This document shows positions 61,903-64,000 of a DNA stretch of 64,000 nt, one piece after another. The position numbers were made by a program, and so were the translations under genes. The DNA is from Streptomyces sp. SID13726 (GTDB lineage Bacteria > Actinomycetota > Actinomycetes > Streptomycetales > Streptomycetaceae): the NCBI RefSeq assembly GCF_010548375.1, contig NZ_JAAGLY010000002.1, positions 885,158 to 949,157 of the forward strand. Direction: 5' to 3'. The notes under the pieces are model-generated. The model saw only the letters and a program-made list of their open reading frames with translations, searched no databases and had not been told where the DNA came from. The stretch's first letter is position 1, and each line of letters starts with the position of its first letter.

Positions 61903-62853
61903 ATGGGGAACGGTGGGGACGCCGAGGGGGCGGACGGTTCCGGGCCGGGCGAGTGGGCCGCGACGGAAGCAGGGCCGGCCTGCCAGGGCGTGGGCGGTCC
62001 GGCCGGGACTGTGGCACCTGAGGGGCCGGGCGGTCCCGCACGCACGGCACCCGACGCCCCCGCCCCGCCCACGCTGGAGGCGCTCGGCCTGTCCGAGGCG
62101 CCCCGCGACCATCCGCTGCTCTACCCCGGCGCCTGGCCGACGGACTCCGGACTGCTCCACGGCGACCGGCTGCTGCCGCTCGACCGGTTCCGGTACGAGG
62201 ACCGCACCCCTGTCCTCGCCGTCGGCTCCAACGCGAGCCCGGGGCAACTGCGGCACAAGATGGCCGAGTTCGGCATCACCTCGCCGATCCCGATGGTCAA
62301 GGCGCGGGTGACAGGCGTCGACGTGGGTGTCTCCGCGCACGTCAGCCGCATGGGGTACGTGTCCGCGTCACCCATCCAGGCGCCGGACGCCGTACGGGAG
62401 TTGTTCGTCATCTGGCTGGACGCCGAGCAGCTCGCGGTGGTCGACGCGAGCGAGGGCGTGCCGCTGACGAACGGCAACTACGGCCGCGTCCGGCTGCCCG
62501 CACCCGTGGTGCGGGTCGAGTTGCCCGACGGCACGACGCTGCCGGGCGTCCACGCGTACGTCAACCGTCACGGAGTCCTCCACGACGGCACCGGCGCTCC
62601 GCGCACCCATCCGGGCCAGCGCGAGCTGCTGACCGAACTCCTCGTGGGATCCGCCCGGTTGAGGGAGCTGTTCGGTGTCACGCCCGAGGAGTTCGTGGCC
62701 CGGGCGCGGGCGGACCGGCTGCTGTGCGAGGCGGGTACGCGGCTGTTCGCCGAGGAGAAGCTGGTGACGGAGTCCGGTCTGGAGCGGTACGGGGCCGCTC
62801 AGCAGACCGGGAGTCCGGGCACCGGCTCGTCGTTGTTGCCGCCCTTGAGGTAG
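61903..62853 (+). CDS. Conserved hypothetical protein
   Basis: A 316-residue protein. The first 55 residues are Gly/Pro/Ala-rich and probably disordered. The remainder is folded, with TPVLAVGSNASPGQLRHKM, VVDASEGVPLTNGNYGRVRL and LLVGSARLRELFGV. The GSNxxPxQL block faintly recalls gamma-glutamylcyclotransferase-like folds, but I cannot assign a family. It starts 4 bp after the LacI stop, so it is translated in coupling. Its 3' end overlaps the convergent gene by 55 bp. Confidence 0.7.
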   Translation: MGNGGDAEGADGSGPGEWAATEAGPACQGVGGPAGTVAPEGPGGPARTAPDAPAPPTLEALGLSEAPRDHPLLYPGAWPTDSGLLHGDRLLPLDRFRYEDRTPVLAVGSNASPGQLRHKMAEFGITSPIPMVKARVTGVDVGVSAHVSRMGYVSASPIQAPDAVRELFVIWLDAEQLAVVDASEGVPLTNGNYGRVRLPAPVVRVELPDGTTLPGVHAYVNRHGVLHDGTGAPRTHPGQRELLTELLVGSARLRELFGVTPEEFVARARADRLLCEAGTRLFAEEKLVTESGLERYGAAQQTGSPGTGSSLLPPLR

Positions 62854-64000
62854 ACGTCGCTGACGTAGACGTTGGTATTGCCGCTGTCGTCGTCGGTCTT
62901 CGCCCACCAGACGTTGGTCCACTGGCCGGAGGTCTCGCGGCGGCCCAGGTTCGACTGGCAGTAGAAGTAGTTGGTCCCCGCGTTGAGGGTCCCGGCCTCG
63001 GCGCCGGAGGCGGTGTAGGACTTGGCGTTCTTCCACACGCTGCAGTTGTACTTGCCGCCGCCGATGGCGGTGCAGGCCGGGGCCGGGGTGCTGGCACCGC
63101 CGCCCGTCGTACCGCCGCTCCCGGAGCCACCGGTGCCGCTGCTCCCGCCGGACGTGCCGCCGTCGCCGGAGCCGCCCGTGGTACCGCCCGTGGTGCCGCC
63201 GCCGGAGGAGTTGGATGTGGCGGACGCGGAGGGGCGGGCCGAGGACTCGGAGTCGTCGTCCGCCTTCGTCTCCTTGCCGCTCGGGGTCTTACTGGCGTCG
63301 CCCGACGGTTTCGGGCTGCTGGAGCGGTCCGCGTCGGGGCTGACGGAGGCCGCGGCGGAGCCGGTCGGAGTCGTGCCGGACCCGACGATCTTGCTGTCGG
63401 CCGAGGCGTCGCCCGAGTCGGCGAGCAGGGCGGCGGCGCCCCCGCCCCCGGCGAGCACGACGGTGACGGCCGCGACGGCCAGCAGGACACGGCCCCTGCG
63501 GCGGGACGGGCGCTCGGTGGTCATGGGGCCGGTCGGGGGCTGGTCCTGGGAGACGTAGGGGCCGTAGCCGTGCGCGGGCGGTCCGCCCTGGCCCGGAGCG
63601 CCGCCGTGCGGGGCGGGCAGCCCGAAGCCCTGCGGTGGCGTCCCGGGCTGGCCGGGGCCGTAGGGTCCCGGGGCGGCGCCACCGGGCGCCGCGGCCCCGT
63701 ACGGCCCGGCAGCGCTCTGACCGAAGGCACCGGAGCCGTGCGCACCCGGCATGCCGTGCACGCCCTGCGCGGGCGTACCGAAGCCGGATGCCGCGGGCCC
63801 TGCCGACTGCCCGGGGCCCGGGCCGTTCGCGGACCCCGACGGGTCCGGCACCGCGGGACCAGGCGCACCAACTGCGCCGGAAGCCTCCGACTGCGCTCCC
63901 CCGGCCGCAGGAGGCTGCACGCCACCCGCACCGGGCACCACCGTCTCCGGCTCCCCCGGGCCCGGCGCCTGCGCCCCGCTGGCCGGTGCCGCGCCCGCCG
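62799..64000 (-). CDS. Pro/Gly-rich single-pass membrane protein, partial (N-terminus beyond the window)
   Basis: The frame stays open to base 64000, so the start lies to the right. Visible order: a long low-complexity cytoplasmic region rich in Pro, Gly, Ala and Gln, a basic cluster (RPSRRRGR), one transmembrane helix (VLLAVAAVTVVLAGGGGAAA), a Ser/Thr/Gly/Asp linker of about 110 residues, and a C-terminal domain of about 90 residues with four Cys and many Trp/Tyr (KYNCSVWKNAKSY, NYFYCQSNLGR, WWAKTDDDSG), which may be an SH3-like external module. The missing part may carry another domain. Function unknown. Confidence 0.75.
   Translation of the reverse strand, partial: AGAAPASGAQAPGPGEPETVVPGAGGVQPPAAGGAQSEASGAVGAPGPAVPDPSGSANGPGPGQSAGPAASGFGTPAQGVHGMPGAHGSGAFGQSAAGPYGAAAPGGAAPGPYGPGQPGTPPQGFGLPAPHGGAPGQGGPPAHGYGPYVSQDQPPTGPMTTERPSRRRGRVLLAVAAVTVVLAGGGGAAALLADSGDASADSKIVGSGTTPTGSAAASVSPDADRSSSPKPSGDASKTPSGKETKADDDSESSARPSASATSNSSGGGTTGGTTGGSGDGGTSGGSSGTGGSGSGGTTGGGASTPAPACTAIGGGKYNCSVWKNAKSYTASGAEAGTLNAGTNYFYCQSNLGRRETSGQWTNVWWAKTDDDSGNTNVYVSDVYLKGGNNDEPVPGLPVC

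Overview
The window reads as chromosomal DNA of a Streptomyces or a close relative. GC is very high with G/C at third codon positions, starts are ATG or GTG behind GGAGG-like sites, and the gene families are typical: SigB/SigF-type sigma factor, F420-type reductase, mycothiol-dependent isomerase family, geranylgeranyl reductase family, PucR and many TetR regulators, secreted glycoside hydrolases.

Layout. 0-6 kb: 3' end of a CPA1 antiporter, a quinone oxidoreductase, a PucR regulator and a membrane metallophosphoesterase, interleaved with decayed pieces (ABC ATPase, endonuclease, WD40). 6-11.4 kb (minus strand): a PASTA-tailed membrane protein, a SigF-like sigma factor, a GT-C and a GT2-GtrA glycosyltransferase, and an ECF sigma factor with its membrane partner. 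11.6-17.0 kb: a protein ADP-ribosylation locus. An AraC regulator is divergent from a class M sirtuin (SirTM), followed by an NmrA-type protein, a double SnoaL protein, a MoaF-like protein and a zinc-type macrodomain hydrolase. One enzyme would add ADP-ribose and the last would remove it. 17-24 kb: carboxylesterase, WD40 protein, two sugar-catabolism genes broken at a head-to-head junction, and a large secreted alpha-amylase with a MalR/Reg1-like operator.

24-41 kb: small regulator-target modules, several with visible operators: two divergent TetR genes, SDR/TetR, DJ-1/LysR, MarR/MFS pump, a two-component system, TetR/deazaflavin reductase. Also an M43 protease, a lectin, a geranylgeranyl reductase-like enzyme and an M20 dipeptidase. 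41.4-46.4 kb: an island scar. Two diverged direct repeats, each ending in a tRNA 3' fragment with a CAT anticodon loop, flank a 5'-truncated RHS gene, an overlapping membrane protein (possible immunity partner) and an RHS remnant. No integrase is left. 46.4-49 kb: a WD40 protein whose end runs into one tRNA fragment, and a kinase-fold protein. 49-55 kb: a complete opp-type peptide ABC transporter operon. 55-64 kb: a kinase-Nudix fusion, a RibD-C reductase, a small exported protein, a GH27 alpha-galactosidase, a ROK kinase divergent from a LacI regulator across a palindromic operator, a hypothetical protein, and the 3' part of a large Pro/Gly-rich membrane protein running off the right edge.
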